Shown piece by piece: positions 1-9,295 of a DNA stretch of 64,000 nt. The notes under the pieces are model-generated. The model saw only the letters and a program-made list of their open reading frames with translations, had not been told where the DNA came from and ran no database searches. The stretch covers positions 1,929,501-1,993,500 of the forward strand of contig NZ_AP019810.1 in NCBI RefSeq assembly GCF_013394305.1. The letters are read 5' to 3'. The position numbers and the translations under genes were made by a program. Origin of the DNA: Enterococcus mundtii. Its GTDB lineage: Bacteria; Bacillota; Bacilli; Lactobacillales; Enterococcaceae. The first letter of the stretch is position 1. The number at the start of each line of letters is the position of its first letter.

Positions 1-267
1 AATGATTGTCTTTTTTAAGGCATCAAAGCTTTCATTTAGTTTTGCAATGATTTCTGTTACAGATGTATTTGGTGCCAACAGGTAATCAAGAGCTAGCAGA
101 GTGTAGCCATGAGCTAAAAAGAGATCTTTTAGCCTATTGGGTATGTCACCTTTTGATCCGTAAATCAATCCGCCACCATGCAAATAAAGGATATATTTCG
201 GTGTATCACTCTGAGCAGGATAAATGGTTACTGTAATGTCATCGAGTAGTTGTTTGGTTTCTTTCAT
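1..267 (-). CDS. alpha/beta hydrolase, partial (N-terminal 89 residues)
   Basis: The reading frame starts at the ATG complementary to 265-267 and stays open to the window edge, so only the N-terminus is seen. It contains a YLHGGG segment about residues 28-33, the oxyanion-hole motif of HGGG-type alpha/beta hydrolases (hormone-sensitive lipase/acetyl esterase-like), followed by a LALDYLLAP segment matching the next strand of the fold. A Shine-Dalgarno-like ggag lies just upstream. The start overlaps the 3' end of the PucR-type regulator gene by 29 nt on the same strand, so the two are probably co-transcribed. The substrate cannot be told from this fragment; the catalytic Ser and His lie outside the window. 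Confidence 0.75.
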   Translation of the reverse strand, partial: MKETKQLLDDITVTIYPAQSDTPKYILYLHGGGLIYGSKGDIPNRLKDLFLAHGYTLLALDYLLAPNTSVTEIIAKLNESFDALKKTII

Positions 268-1834
268 TTGCCTGTCTCCTCATTTTGATAATATAGGCGC
301 CAATCTCATGATTGATCATTTGTAACGGATTTGTTAAATCAATTGATAGATAATTGGAAATTTTGTGGAGACGATAACGAATCGTTTTAGCATGTAAAAA
401 CATTGCTTCTGCTGTTTGTTTGTAATTCCGATTGTGTTGTAAAAAACAATAAAAAGTTTCAAATAAGTCATAGTCTGTTTGAGCCAACTGCGCCAATTTT
501 AGAGGGATTGCTTCTTGCAATGTTGCTATCTGATTTTCTCGAATAAAATGTTTGAATATGCCGATATCTTCGGATGTCACAACAGGGCCATTGTAAAATG
601 AGGTATTGAAATTCAAAATATCCAAACATTCAAACAACAATTCCTTGATTTCCTGTCGTGGTTTTGCTTGGCTGATGGCAAATGTTACTTGTTGATTTTC
701 TGCGAGTATTTCTACCATCAGACGTGAAATCTGATCTTTAGTGATAGGCCCTTCCGATTGAGCAAAGTTGAATAAAACAGCTGAATATTGATGTTGGTCA
801 AAGAAAATCGCCTCTTTTTTCAGTGTCCGTAAAAGTGTAAGGATGCGATTTTTCATTAATTGCGTTTGCATCTCTTTAGTTGAAAAGACGATTGTCTGGT
901 AAGTATCTTTTGACTGCATATGCGCTTCTTGTAGCAAGCTATCTAGTTCTTCAGGATTTCGTGGTGTATTTTGTAAAATCGCATCAGCTAAATTATTTAA
1001 ACGAGTATAGCGTTCTTTTTTCAATAGGCTTTCTGTATTGAATTTTTCTTGCAAGGCGTCAATGGCATTTTCGATAATGACTAGGTCGGTTTCTTTGATT
1101 TGTTGGTTGTTCAGATAAACAAGCAATAAGCAATTGAGAGAATAGTTATTGAAAATCGCAATCTCTAATGCATAGCGTTTTTTCGAGTCTGTTTGAGCAT
1201 AAAGTGTCAGTAAAGAATAATCGTTTTTCATGAAATCTGTTTGTGGCAGCGATTCACGTGAGAGTACGATGGCATCGGTTGGAATCATCCCTTCGCAAAT
1301 TTCGATTTCTTTATCAAGCAATTTTAAGGAAAAAGGAAGTTCGATGATTTGATAAAACTCTTGCATGATCGTTTCTAAAGAAGAAAACTGTTTTTCTAGA
1401 CGGTTGAATCTTTGGCGTGCTTCATAGTAGGTTCGTAAAGTATGGGCATGTGCATTGAGTAACGGCTCATAAATCGTTAATAGAATTTTTTCATAGCTGA
1501 TCTCTTGACTGATTTTGATCAATGGGATTTCATATTTGAAGCATAACTCAATAAACCATTCGGGGATCACCTTGATAAAACGATCGGTTTTTAACACAAG
1601 ACCGCTGATCCCGATTTGACACATCTTGATGAAAAAATCTTCCAGTTCTTTTTCTGACAAGTCGTTCAATGCATAAAACGAGGTCAGGATCAGCTGATTT
1701 TGTTTGCTCCAATTTTCGATATCAATGGCTTCTAAGACCATTGCAGTTTCGACTTCATTATCTAAACCAATCTCATTCGTTAGAATCTTCCCTTTTTTTA
1801 GTTCACCTAGCAATAATAACTCCCTTAATTTCAT
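239..1834 (-). CDS. PucR family transcriptional regulator
   Basis: About 531 residues. The N-terminal ~125 residues (KLRELLLLGELKKGKILT onward) look like the PucR/PurR-type sensor domain (PF07905), with the typical EAIDIENW and LILTSFYAL segments. The C-terminus has the PucR helix-turn-helix (HTH_30) pattern: FYCFLQHNRNYKQTAEAM, then HAKTIRYRLHKI. PucR-type proteins control purine, allantoin or amino-acid catabolic genes in Bacillus and relatives. It is divergent from the AllFG operon with about 120 nt between starts, so it is the likely regulator of that operon (inference). A longer frame opens at 1876, but the ATG at 1834 is chosen because aaggag sits 6 nt before it. The inducer is unknown; oxalurate, oxamate or allantoate are guesses from context. 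Confidence 0.85.
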   Translation of the reverse strand: MKLRELLLLGELKKGKILTNEIGLDNEVETAMVLEAIDIENWSKQNQLILTSFYALNDLSEKELEDFFIKMCQIGISGLVLKTDRFIKVIPEWFIELCFKYEIPLIKISQEISYEKILLTIYEPLLNAHAHTLRTYYEARQRFNRLEKQFSSLETIMQEFYQIIELPFSLKLLDKEIEICEGMIPTDAIVLSRESLPQTDFMKNDYSLLTLYAQTDSKKRYALEIAIFNNYSLNCLLLVYLNNQQIKETDLVIIENAIDALQEKFNTESLLKKERYTRLNNLADAILQNTPRNPEELDSLLQEAHMQSKDTYQTIVFSTKEMQTQLMKNRILTLLRTLKKEAIFFDQHQYSAVLFNFAQSEGPITKDQISRLMVEILAENQQVTFAISQAKPRQEIKELLFECLDILNFNTSFYNGPVVTSEDIGIFKHFIRENQIATLQEAIPLKLAQLAQTDYDLFETFYCFLQHNRNYKQTAEAMFLHAKTIRYRLHKISNYLSIDLTNPLQMINHEIGAYIIKMRRQANERNQTTTR

Positions 1835-1955
1835 CATATTCTCCTTTTTTCCTTTTATGGATAAAAAGTATAGCATTCTTTTAGAAATACGTCCGATGAA
1901 AACACTTTCTTAATCTTCTACAATGACAGTGTAAGAATGAATAAGGAGGGGCATT

Positions 1956-4900
1956 ATGTTAGAAACGGTTGTTTTACCAAATAATTATCAAGATTCCATC
2001 AACTTGATGCTATTGACTAATCAAATCAATTCGCTTGAGGAAGTCAACATGAGCCAGATCATGATGGGAACGGATGCTAATAAAGATATTTTGAATAACA
2101 CGTCACTTTTAACAGAAAAGGCACAAACTGCGTCTGCGAACGATTTAATGATCGTGGTAGAGAGTGAGGATGAATCAATCATGGAAAAGGTACTGCCAAT
2201 GATTGATGATTTTTTAGCGGATCTATCAGCAAAAGAGACAGCACAACCGAATAAATCAGTGACCACGTGGAAAGAAGCATTGAAACAATTACCAGATGCA
2301 AATGTCGCCTTGTTTAGTATTCCGGGGGAATACGGCGCAGCAGAAATGGCACGTGCGTTGAAGAATAATCTGCATGTTTTTTCATTTACGGATAATATTG
2401 CGATCGAAGATGAAGTCCGTCTGAAAAAACTAGCGCATGAAAAAGGATTACTGATGATGGGGCCAGATTGTGGGACAGGTATTTTATCGAGTATCCCAAT
2501 TGCTTTTACGAATGTTGTCGCACCTGGAAATATTGGCGTAGTTGGTGCATCTGGTACGGGTATCCAAGAAGTGACGACAATCATTGATCGTCTAGGTGGA
2601 GGTGTGGTTCATGCCATTGGTACCGGTGGTCGTGACTTGAGCGACATGGTGGGAGCAATAACGGTCAAAGATGCAATCGTGGCACTTGAAAACCATGAAC
2701 CAACAGATGTGATCTGTGTGATTTCTAAGCCACCTGCAAAAGAGGTACGTGACGAGGTAGTGCAATTATTGCAGAGTATTTCAAAACCAGTCGTCGCTAT
2801 ATTTTTAGGAGAAAAACCAACGAATCACGAAGGAAAAGTCTATCTGGCACACACGTTAGAGGAAACTGCCCGTATCGCTGTGGATTTAGCAAACGAAGCA
2901 ACAGTGAAAAAAAATTACTTTGAAGCACTAGAACAGCCGGGTGTCTTGACGCTTGCTAAAGAAAAAGTCGTCAAAGGGCTATATTCTGGAGGAACGCTCG
3001 CAGCTGAAGCAGGCATGCTGATTTCAGAAGCATTAGATTTAGGTGGTCTGGTCAAAGAAGATGGGTATATCTTGAAATCTCAAGGGTATGAAGTGATTGA
3101 TTTAGGAGATGATCGTTATACACAAGGTAAACCACATCCAATGATCGATCCGGAAGTCCGGATCCATAAAATAGAAGAGTACGCCAAGGAAGAAGAAACT
3201 GGCGTCATCTTATTTGATATTGTTTTAGGATATGGTGCCCATGAAGACATGGTGGGTGCATTGTTACCAACGATCCAATCTGTGCAGTCAGAAGCGGAAA
3301 AAGCAGGACGTGAACTTTATTTCGTGGCGACAGTGTGTGGGACGAAGAATGATCCACAAGACTACCAAAAATCAGTGGAACGTTTGAAAGAAGCAGGTGT
3401 TTTTGTCGCAGAGAGTAATGCTAAAGCGGTTCAACTGGCGTTGTTGTTAAAAGGCATCAGATTGTCTGAAGCAGATAAAGAAGTCTTAGCATATGATGGA
3501 AAAACAGTTTCTGTACCACAACCGAGTGAGCAAGTCATGGAGTTGTTGACGACGAAACCGCGTGTAGTGAATGTCGGTTTGAAAAGCTTCAACAAATCGA
3601 TTGTCACCTATGGTGGACAAACAGTCCAGTTGGATTGGCGGCCTCGCGCGAGCGGTAACAAGAAAATGATCAAAATTTTAGATGCGTTGGAAGAGCATCA
3701 GGAGCAAATTGATGAAGAAAATCAGAAAGTGACAGAAAAAATCAAGAACGCACAGCCGTTTCTGGTCGATGTGGTCCCTGCAAAAACGGTGATTCCTGAA
3801 TTAAATGATCCAAAGCAAAAAACACTATTGCATGCAGGCCCGCCAATCACTTGGGAGGCGATGACCGGACCGATGCGAGGCGCGTGTCTAGGTGCAGCGT
3901 TATTCGAACGTTGGGCAGAAAACGAAGAAGAAGCATTAGCACTTTTTGAAGCAAATAAAGTGCGATTCATTCCTTGTCATCATGTACAAGCAGTAGGACC
4001 GATGGGAGGGATCACTTCTGGTGATATGCCGGTCTTCATTGTTGAAAACCGGAAAGAAGGCAATCAAGCCTTCTGTATCTTGAATGAAGGTATCGGTAAG
4101 GTATTACGTTTTGGTGCGTATTCCCAAGAAGTCGTTGATCGCTTAGATTGGATCAAAGAAGTACTAGGACCAACAATCCATCAAGCATTGGCATTCACCG
4201 AGGAAGGATTGAATCTAAATGTTTTGATCGCCCGGTCGATTACGATGGGGGATGAATTCCATCAAAGAAATATTGCTGCTTCTTTGAATTTCCTGAAAGA
4301 AATCGCTCCATTGATCATTCAAACGGAGATTCCTGAAGAACAAAAATATGATGTAATCAAGTTCTTAGCAGATACGGATCAATTTTTCTTGAATATCATG
4401 ATGGCTACGGGAAAAGCAATCGTCGATGGTGCGCGCCAAGGGACTAAAGGAACAATCGTGACAACGATGACACGTAATGGTGTCGATTTTGGTGTCCGAA
4501 TCGCAGAAACAGGCGATACATGGCATCTAGCGCCTGTAAATACACCAAAGGGCTTGTACTTTACAGGATTCAATGAAGAAGATGGTAATCCCGATATTGG
4601 CGATAGTGCTATCACTGAAACTGTCGGTGTAGGTGGAATGGCCATGGTCGCAGCACCAGGTGTGACCCGTTTTGTTGGTGCAGGTGGTTTTGAAGATGCG
4701 TTAGCAACCTCAAATGAAATGGCGAAAATCTGCGAAGGGCATAACCCAACGTTTTCGATACCAACTTGGGATTTTCAAGGAACTTGCTTAGGAATCGATA
4801 TTCGCAAAGTGGTGGAAACAGCAATCACTCCTGTTATAAATACTGGGATCGCGCACAAAAATGCTGGAGTGGGGCAAATTGGCGCAGGTACAGTTCGGGC

Positions 4901-4967
4901 ACCACTCGCTTGCTTTGAACAAGCCTTAGAGGCCTATGCTAAGGAGCTAGGGATCAACGTTGAGTAA
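1956..4967 (+). CDS. fused oxamate carbamoyltransferase subunits AllF-AllG (FdrA + YlbE/DUF1116)
   Basis: 1003 residues. Residues about 1-520 match FdrA/AllF, a protein with succinyl-CoA-synthetase-alpha-like folds: a GNIGVVGASGTGIQEV phosphate-binding loop near residue 190, then GTGGRDLSD. From about residue 525 (VVNVGLKSF, then VQLDWRPRASGN) it matches the whole YlbE/AllG (DUF1116) family, which E. coli encodes as a separate gene. AllF, AllG and AllH together are reported as oxamate carbamoyltransferase, which converts oxalurate plus phosphate to oxamate plus carbamoyl phosphate in anaerobic allantoin use. The next genes encode AllH and carbamate kinase, completing that route. The start is fixed by aaggagg 7 nt upstream. 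The fusion is seen in sequence; the activity is inferred from family and context. CoA-ligase-like wording in databases refers to the fold. Confidence 0.85.
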   Translation: MLETVVLPNNYQDSINLMLLTNQINSLEEVNMSQIMMGTDANKDILNNTSLLTEKAQTASANDLMIVVESEDESIMEKVLPMIDDFLADLSAKETAQPNKSVTTWKEALKQLPDANVALFSIPGEYGAAEMARALKNNLHVFSFTDNIAIEDEVRLKKLAHEKGLLMMGPDCGTGILSSIPIAFTNVVAPGNIGVVGASGTGIQEVTTIIDRLGGGVVHAIGTGGRDLSDMVGAITVKDAIVALENHEPTDVICVISKPPAKEVRDEVVQLLQSISKPVVAIFLGEKPTNHEGKVYLAHTLEETARIAVDLANEATVKKNYFEALEQPGVLTLAKEKVVKGLYSGGTLAAEAGMLISEALDLGGLVKEDGYILKSQGYEVIDLGDDRYTQGKPHPMIDPEVRIHKIEEYAKEEETGVILFDIVLGYGAHEDMVGALLPTIQSVQSEAEKAGRELYFVATVCGTKNDPQDYQKSVERLKEAGVFVAESNAKAVQLALLLKGIRLSEADKEVLAYDGKTVSVPQPSEQVMELLTTKPRVVNVGLKSFNKSIVTYGGQTVQLDWRPRASGNKKMIKILDALEEHQEQIDEENQKVTEKIKNAQPFLVDVVPAKTVIPELNDPKQKTLLHAGPPITWEAMTGPMRGACLGAALFERWAENEEEALALFEANKVRFIPCHHVQAVGPMGGITSGDMPVFIVENRKEGNQAFCILNEGIGKVLRFGAYSQEVVDRLDWIKEVLGPTIHQALAFTEEGLNLNVLIARSITMGDEFHQRNIAASLNFLKEIAPLIIQTEIPEEQKYDVIKFLADTDQFFLNIMMATGKAIVDGARQGTKGTIVTTMTRNGVDFGVRIAETGDTWHLAPVNTPKGLYFTGFNEEDGNPDIGDSAITETVGVGGMAMVAAPGVTRFVGAGGFEDALATSNEMAKICEGHNPTFSIPTWDFQGTCLGIDIRKVVETAITPVINTGIAHKNAGVGQIGAGTVRAPLACFEQALEAYAKELGINVE

Positions 4968-5835
4968 TCAAGAAATTCAAATGAGCGAGTATCTATCTCC
5001 ACTTTTGCAATTTGGAAAAATAGGTGTGATCCACAGCGTATTTGAGCATTCCTTTAATGTTGAAATCAAGCAACAATTGATCAATATCGCCTGTTTTCAT
5101 GACTATCTATCTAGTTTTGGTATCAATCTTCCTGAAGATCGATTTAACACACTTGCTTCGGCTCTTCAAACAGGAAATCGTGTAAAAATAAGTGATGATG
5201 TATTGACGATTTACAGTATTTCAAGTGTCAGACAAGTGACATTAAAACCGTGTCGGCTGGTTCCTCTCAACGTCTTCACGTTAGGGCTATCGAAAAAACA
5301 ACTACTTTTATTGAAACCATTTTTGGCTGAAAAAAACTGGCAGACAAAAATCGGGTTACCGGTAGATAAACGTGCATCCACGCTGTTTGCTCGAATGGCA
5401 CAACCAAACAGAGAGTGGACGACAACTGAATGGCAAGAAGTCGTTGGTTATCTTTTAGGCAGAGGCAAAGGGTTGACGCCTAGTGGTGATGACCTATTGA
5501 TGGGTTATCAGCTTGTTTTAGGGACTGTTTCAGATCCCAGAGGAATCGCGCTAGCGGTTGCTCTGGGAGAAGCCCAAACGGCAACGACTGCAATCAGCCA
5601 AGCATATCTAACTTGTGCGACAAAGGGGTACGCCAATTCACTAGTGTATCAATTATTTTCAGACTTAGCACAAAACCAAGAGGAGAAAATAGAAGAACAG
5701 TTAGAGAAAATCATGAGAATTGGTCATTCTTCGGGAAAGGATCTAGCTTTTGGTATTTGGTTGGCGCTACAAGCAATCGAAGGAGAAGAAAGTGAGGGTG
5801 AAACATGGAAGCGAGTAAACAAAAACAAGCAGTAA
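4960..5835 (+). CDS. allH: DUF2877 protein, AllH-like oxamate carbamoyltransferase subunit
   Basis: 291 residues in the DUF2877 (YlbF of E. coli, now AllH) family. The family signature is visible about residues 165-180 as LGRGKGLTPSGDDLLMGY, with a polar GLTPSGDD motif probably in the active centre. The start is a TTG overlapping the end of the AllFG gene by 8 nt; aaggag lies 13 nt upstream, and an ATG at 4981 is the alternative. The overlap argues for translational coupling and a 1:1 complex with the fused AllF-AllG protein (inference). AllH is the third subunit needed for oxamate carbamoyltransferase in E. coli. The 3' end overlaps the MFS gene by 31 nt. Confidence 0.8.
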   Translation: MSNQEIQMSEYLSPLLQFGKIGVIHSVFEHSFNVEIKQQLINIACFHDYLSSFGINLPEDRFNTLASALQTGNRVKISDDVLTIYSISSVRQVTLKPCRLVPLNVFTLGLSKKQLLLLKPFLAEKNWQTKIGLPVDKRASTLFARMAQPNREWTTTEWQEVVGYLLGRGKGLTPSGDDLLMGYQLVLGTVSDPRGIALAVALGEAQTATTAISQAYLTCATKGYANSLVYQLFSDLAQNQEEKIEEQLEKIMRIGHSSGKDLAFGIWLALQAIEGEESEGETWKRVNKNKQ

Positions 5836-7049
5836 GAGTCAGTGATACTTACTGGATCAAAGTAGTAGCAATCTTTTTTATTGGTTGGATCTTGATGTAT
5901 GCCACACGAACGATTTTTAACCCGATCATGGGAGTGGTCGGGGAAGAATTCGGTTTAAGCAATACGCAATTAGGCTTAGCAAATAGTATCTTTTTTCTGA
6001 CATATGCCATCGCTCAGATTCCTTTTGGGATCGTCGGAGACAAAATTGGACGAAAGTTAGTCATCACAGTGGGATTTTTACTTTTGGCAGTAGCGACATA
6101 CTTCACCGGATTAGCCACGACGTTTATTTTATTCTTAGTGATTCGTGCCATCGCTGGGATCGGGCAAGGTGCTTACTACGGTCCACAGTTTGCCTTGTCG
6201 ACAGAAGCGATTCCAAAGAGTAAACGGACGATTGGAAATGCCATCATTAATAGTGGTATGGCTTTTGGAACATCAGGCGGTTATCTTCTATCAAGTAAAT
6301 TGGTCTTAGAAAACGGGGATGATTGGAGCAAGCCATTTTATCTGATGGCGATTCCTACATTGATTGTCGGCATTTTGTTTTATGTATTGTTGAAAGAAAA
6401 AGTGATCCGTCCGGGTGAAGAAGCAGAAGTGGAAGAAGGTCCAAAAGAAAAAATTTCTTTGAAGCAGATTTTTACAAATCGTAACTTAGTAGCAGCCTTT
6501 ATTTTATGTTTTACCAGCATTTATGCTAATTTTGTGATTCTTACTTGGTTGCCGCAGTTTTTGATTGCAGAACGTGGATTTACTGGAGCGAGTGTTGGCT
6601 TTATTTCTTCTTTAGTCCCTTGGGCATCGATACCAGGCGCCTTACTCTTTGCACGGATCAATGATAAGACAGGAGCGACGAAGAAACTAGTCTTTGTTTT
6701 GGTTCCATTAGCAATCGTTTCGGTTTTTGCTATCGCTTTTGTTACCAATCGTACCTTATTGATCACAGTGCTGATTCTTTATGGATTGACTGGGAAATTA
6801 GCACTTGACCCGATCATGGTGACGTTTGTCACGAAACATGCACCAAGAGCAGCCTTAGGAACGACGTTAAGTGCGTATAATTTTATCGGGATGTCAGGAT
6901 CGATTTTAGCTCCTTACGTTACTGGTTATTTAGCAGATACTTCAGGTTCGATGCAAGTTGGTTTTTACCTCTCTTGTGTCTTGTTGATCATCGGGTTGAT
7001 TCTCTTTGCCCTATTGGCAAAAGAGGATCGTACACAAACGCTGAAGTAA
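5805..7049 (+). CDS. MFS transporter, probable uptake of the carbamoyl-transferase substrate
   Basis: 414 residues with about 12 hydrophobic segments. The MFS signature GDKIGRKLV sits between helices 2 and 3 (about residues 78-86), and the central cytoplasmic loop is rich in E and K (EEAEVEEGPKEKIS). It resembles anion:cation symporter or sugar-phosphate-type MFS permeases. The start overlaps allH by 31 nt and is followed by the carbamate kinase gene, so it belongs to the same operon. Position suggests transport of an ureide or acid such as allantoate, oxalurate or oxamate, but nothing in the sequence fixes the substrate. The ATG at 5805 follows a gagggtg ribosome site. Confidence 0.75.
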   Translation: MEASKQKQAVRVSDTYWIKVVAIFFIGWILMYATRTIFNPIMGVVGEEFGLSNTQLGLANSIFFLTYAIAQIPFGIVGDKIGRKLVITVGFLLLAVATYFTGLATTFILFLVIRAIAGIGQGAYYGPQFALSTEAIPKSKRTIGNAIINSGMAFGTSGGYLLSSKLVLENGDDWSKPFYLMAIPTLIVGILFYVLLKEKVIRPGEEAEVEEGPKEKISLKQIFTNRNLVAAFILCFTSIYANFVILTWLPQFLIAERGFTGASVGFISSLVPWASIPGALLFARINDKTGATKKLVFVLVPLAIVSVFAIAFVTNRTLLITVLILYGLTGKLALDPIMVTFVTKHAPRAALGTTLSAYNFIGMSGSILAPYVTGYLADTSGSMQVGFYLSCVLLIIGLILFALLAKEDRTQTLK

Positions 7050-7071
7050 TAGAAAGAGGTGTAGGAAAGAC

Positions 7072-8010
7072 ATGGGATTAAATGTGATTGCTTTAGGTGG
7101 GAATGCTATTTTAGAAACTGATCCAACCGATAAAGGACAAAAAGCCATAGTCGAACAGGCGGCTGAAGCTATCGCAGCTTTTGTTGAACAAGGAGAACAA
7201 GTCATTCTTTGTCATGGCAATGGTCCGCAGGTTGGCAATTTATTATTGCAGCAACAAGCAGGAATAAGCGCAAAAAATCCTCCAATGAGCTTGGATACAT
7301 GTGTCGCAATGACACAAGGAAGTATTGGCTATTGGTTACAACAAGCGTTAACCAATGCGTTTACGCAACATGGGATCACCCAACCGGTCGTTTCCATCGT
7401 GACACAAGTGTTAGTTGATCCGAATGATCCATCGTTTCAGAAGCCAACGAAACCGATTGGACCATTTTATACAGAAGAGGAGGCAAAAAAATCGGTACAA
7501 AAAAATGAAGGAACATACGTGGAAGATGCAGGACGTGGTTATCGTAAAGTCGTTGCATCTCCTCAACCAAAAGAAATTGTGGAAAAAGAAGCACTTCAAG
7601 CGTTAGTAGCAGCTAATGTTGTCACGATTTGTGCAGGTGGAGGTGGTATCCCAGTAATTGAATCATCTGGGCTTTATCAAGGCGTGGAAGCGGTCAATGA
7701 TAAAGATTTCTCAGCAGCCGTATTGGCAGACGCTGTGGGTGCCGATCGTTTGATCATTTTAACTGGTGTCGAGCATATCTATATCAACTATGGAAAACCA
7801 GAAGAACAAGCCTTAGAGACGATGACTCCCGAAGAAGCAAAAGAATACGTAGCTGGTGGTCATTTTGCAGCTGGAAGTATGTTGCCAAAAGTAGAGGCAG
7901 CGGTCCGTTTTGTTGCAAGTGATCCAAAACGTCAAGCAGTCATTACTTCCATTGAAAAATTGAACCATTTGACTGAAGGTGCGGGAACAGTGATCCAACA
8001 AACGAGGTAA
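7072..8010 (+). CDS. carbamate kinase (AllK/ArcC type)
   Basis: 312 residues, the usual length of carbamate kinase. The N-terminus has the GGNAIL phosphate-binding segment (residues 8-13) and the conserved HGNGPQVGNLL (about 44-54). Later segments AGGGGIPV and NDKDFSAAVLA contact nucleotide and carbamoyl phosphate in the family. The enzyme makes ATP, ammonia and CO2 from carbamoyl phosphate and ADP. No arginine deiminase or ornithine carbamoyltransferase gene is nearby; its neighbours are AllFG and AllH, so carbamoyl phosphate from oxalurate is the likely substrate source, as with E. coli YbcF/AllK. It lies 22 nt after the MFS gene, consistent with one transcript. Confidence 0.9.
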   Translation: MGLNVIALGGNAILETDPTDKGQKAIVEQAAEAIAAFVEQGEQVILCHGNGPQVGNLLLQQQAGISAKNPPMSLDTCVAMTQGSIGYWLQQALTNAFTQHGITQPVVSIVTQVLVDPNDPSFQKPTKPIGPFYTEEEAKKSVQKNEGTYVEDAGRGYRKVVASPQPKEIVEKEALQALVAANVVTICAGGGGIPVIESSGLYQGVEAVNDKDFSAAVLADAVGADRLIILTGVEHIYINYGKPEEQALETMTPEEAKEYVAGGHFAAGSMLPKVEAAVRFVASDPKRQAVITSIEKLNHLTEGAGTVIQQTR

Positions 8011-8016
8011 CGAGTG

Positions 8017-9231
8017 ATGAAAAAAAATGCCATGATCATTCAAATTAGCCTTGCATTGGCTTTAGGTATTTTGGTAGGGATGTTCTGGCCAATGAGTGCG
8101 TCTGTGTTAAAACCGATTGGCGAAGTATTTTTACGACTGATGCAGATGGCGATCCCATTATTGATTCTTGGTCAGATCATTCAAGCTTTAGGTAGTATTG
8201 ATTTGAAGGAATTAGCAAGTATTGGGACACGCACCTTGCTCATCTTTGGGATTTCCTCCTTATTGGCAGCTTTATGGGGTGTGTTATTGGCTGTTTTGTT
8301 TACGCCTGGATCTGGCATGGAACATATAGAGCGATTAAGTCCTACGATCGAGGCGCAAGAGCTGTCGATTCAAGAAACGTTTCTCCAGTTTGTGCCTAAA
8401 AATATTTTTGAATCCCTTACGCAAGGTTCGATTATCCAAATCATTGTTTTCGCGATTTTTTTTGGCCTAGCCTTGAATCAATATGGACAAAAACAGCCCC
8501 AATCGAAGTTGTTTCAACTAATCATTGATTTTAACGAAGTGATTATCCAAGTCATCAAATATGTGATGCATTTTGCCCCTATTGGGATATTTGCCTTGGT
8601 GAGTAGCAGTATCAGCCAATTAGGCGCACAAGTCATTCTGCCAATGGTAAAATATCTACTGGTGTATAGCTTAGCTACAGTATTGTTCTTACTGGGATGG
8701 TTAGTTGTTGTCAGTATATACGGCCGATTACATCCGTTAAAATTGATCATGAATATGAAGAATATGTCGATCATGGCACTTGCAACGACTTCTTCAGCCA
8801 TCACTTTACCAATCGAATTAGAAGAAACACAACATAAATTAGGGTTGAGTAAGCGAATCAGTCACTTAGTCTTACCATTAGGAATGTCATTGAACAGTAA
8901 TGGCTCAGCAATGCACATGGCACTGACGGTGATCACGATCGCCCAGATGTACCAAGTAGAGTTTCGATGGACGACCATGGTCTATCTTGCGATTTTAGCC
9001 ACTTTTATTTCTTTAGCCAATGCGGTAGTTCCTGGTGCGGGGCTCGTTTCTTTAGCCATCATCGTGCCGCAAATGGGGTTACCTATTGAAAGTATTGCCA
9101 TTTTTGGCGGTGTTGAATGGTTGGTAGGGATGTTGCGTACGATTTTGAATGTCAATTCTGATGTGTATTCAGCAATCCTCGTGGCGAAATCAGTCGATGA
9201 AATCGATTATGAGATTTTTAGCCGTGGCTAA
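8017..9231 (+). CDS. dicarboxylate/amino acid:cation symporter (SDF/DAACS family)
   Basis: About 404 residues, a typical length. Hydrophobic segments follow the GltP/DctA pattern: PLLILGQIIQALGS in the first half, the serine-containing hairpin ATTSSAITLPIELE about residues 250-263, and the unwound helix LGMSLNSNGSAMHMAL about 288-303. In this family the two hairpins and the NMDGT-like loop bind substrate and Na+ or H+; here that loop reads NSNGSA. The gene starts 6 nt after the carbamate kinase gene and closes the operon. It may move oxamate, oxalurate or another small acid (inference). A GTG at 8014 is an alternative start; gagg at 8004 serves both. Confidence 0.8.
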   Translation: MKKNAMIIQISLALALGILVGMFWPMSASVLKPIGEVFLRLMQMAIPLLILGQIIQALGSIDLKELASIGTRTLLIFGISSLLAALWGVLLAVLFTPGSGMEHIERLSPTIEAQELSIQETFLQFVPKNIFESLTQGSIIQIIVFAIFFGLALNQYGQKQPQSKLFQLIIDFNEVIIQVIKYVMHFAPIGIFALVSSSISQLGAQVILPMVKYLLVYSLATVLFLLGWLVVVSIYGRLHPLKLIMNMKNMSIMALATTSSAITLPIELEETQHKLGLSKRISHLVLPLGMSLNSNGSAMHMALTVITIAQMYQVEFRWTTMVYLAILATFISLANAVVPGAGLVSLAIIVPQMGLPIESIAIFGGVEWLVGMLRTILNVNSDVYSAILVAKSVDEIDYEIFSRG

Positions 9232-9250
9232 ATGAATAAAAAGAAAGGGG

Positions 9251-9279
9251 TTGCAATTTTAAAAAATACTTGTTATAGT
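9251..9279 (+). promoter_or_regulatory. promoter of the beta-glucoside operon
   Basis: TTGCAA at 9251-9256 and TATAGT at 9274-9279 are separated by 17 nt, a good sigma-A match. It lies just upstream of the antiterminator target and is the only strong promoter seen between the symporter and PTS genes. Confidence 0.6.
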
Positions 9280-9295
9280 AAATGTAAATAAAACA

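Noticed and set aside
2021-2584. 187-codon frame opposite the AllFG gene
   Set aside because: Antisense shadow of a clear coding region with no ribosome site and Ser/Ala-rich low-complexity composition.
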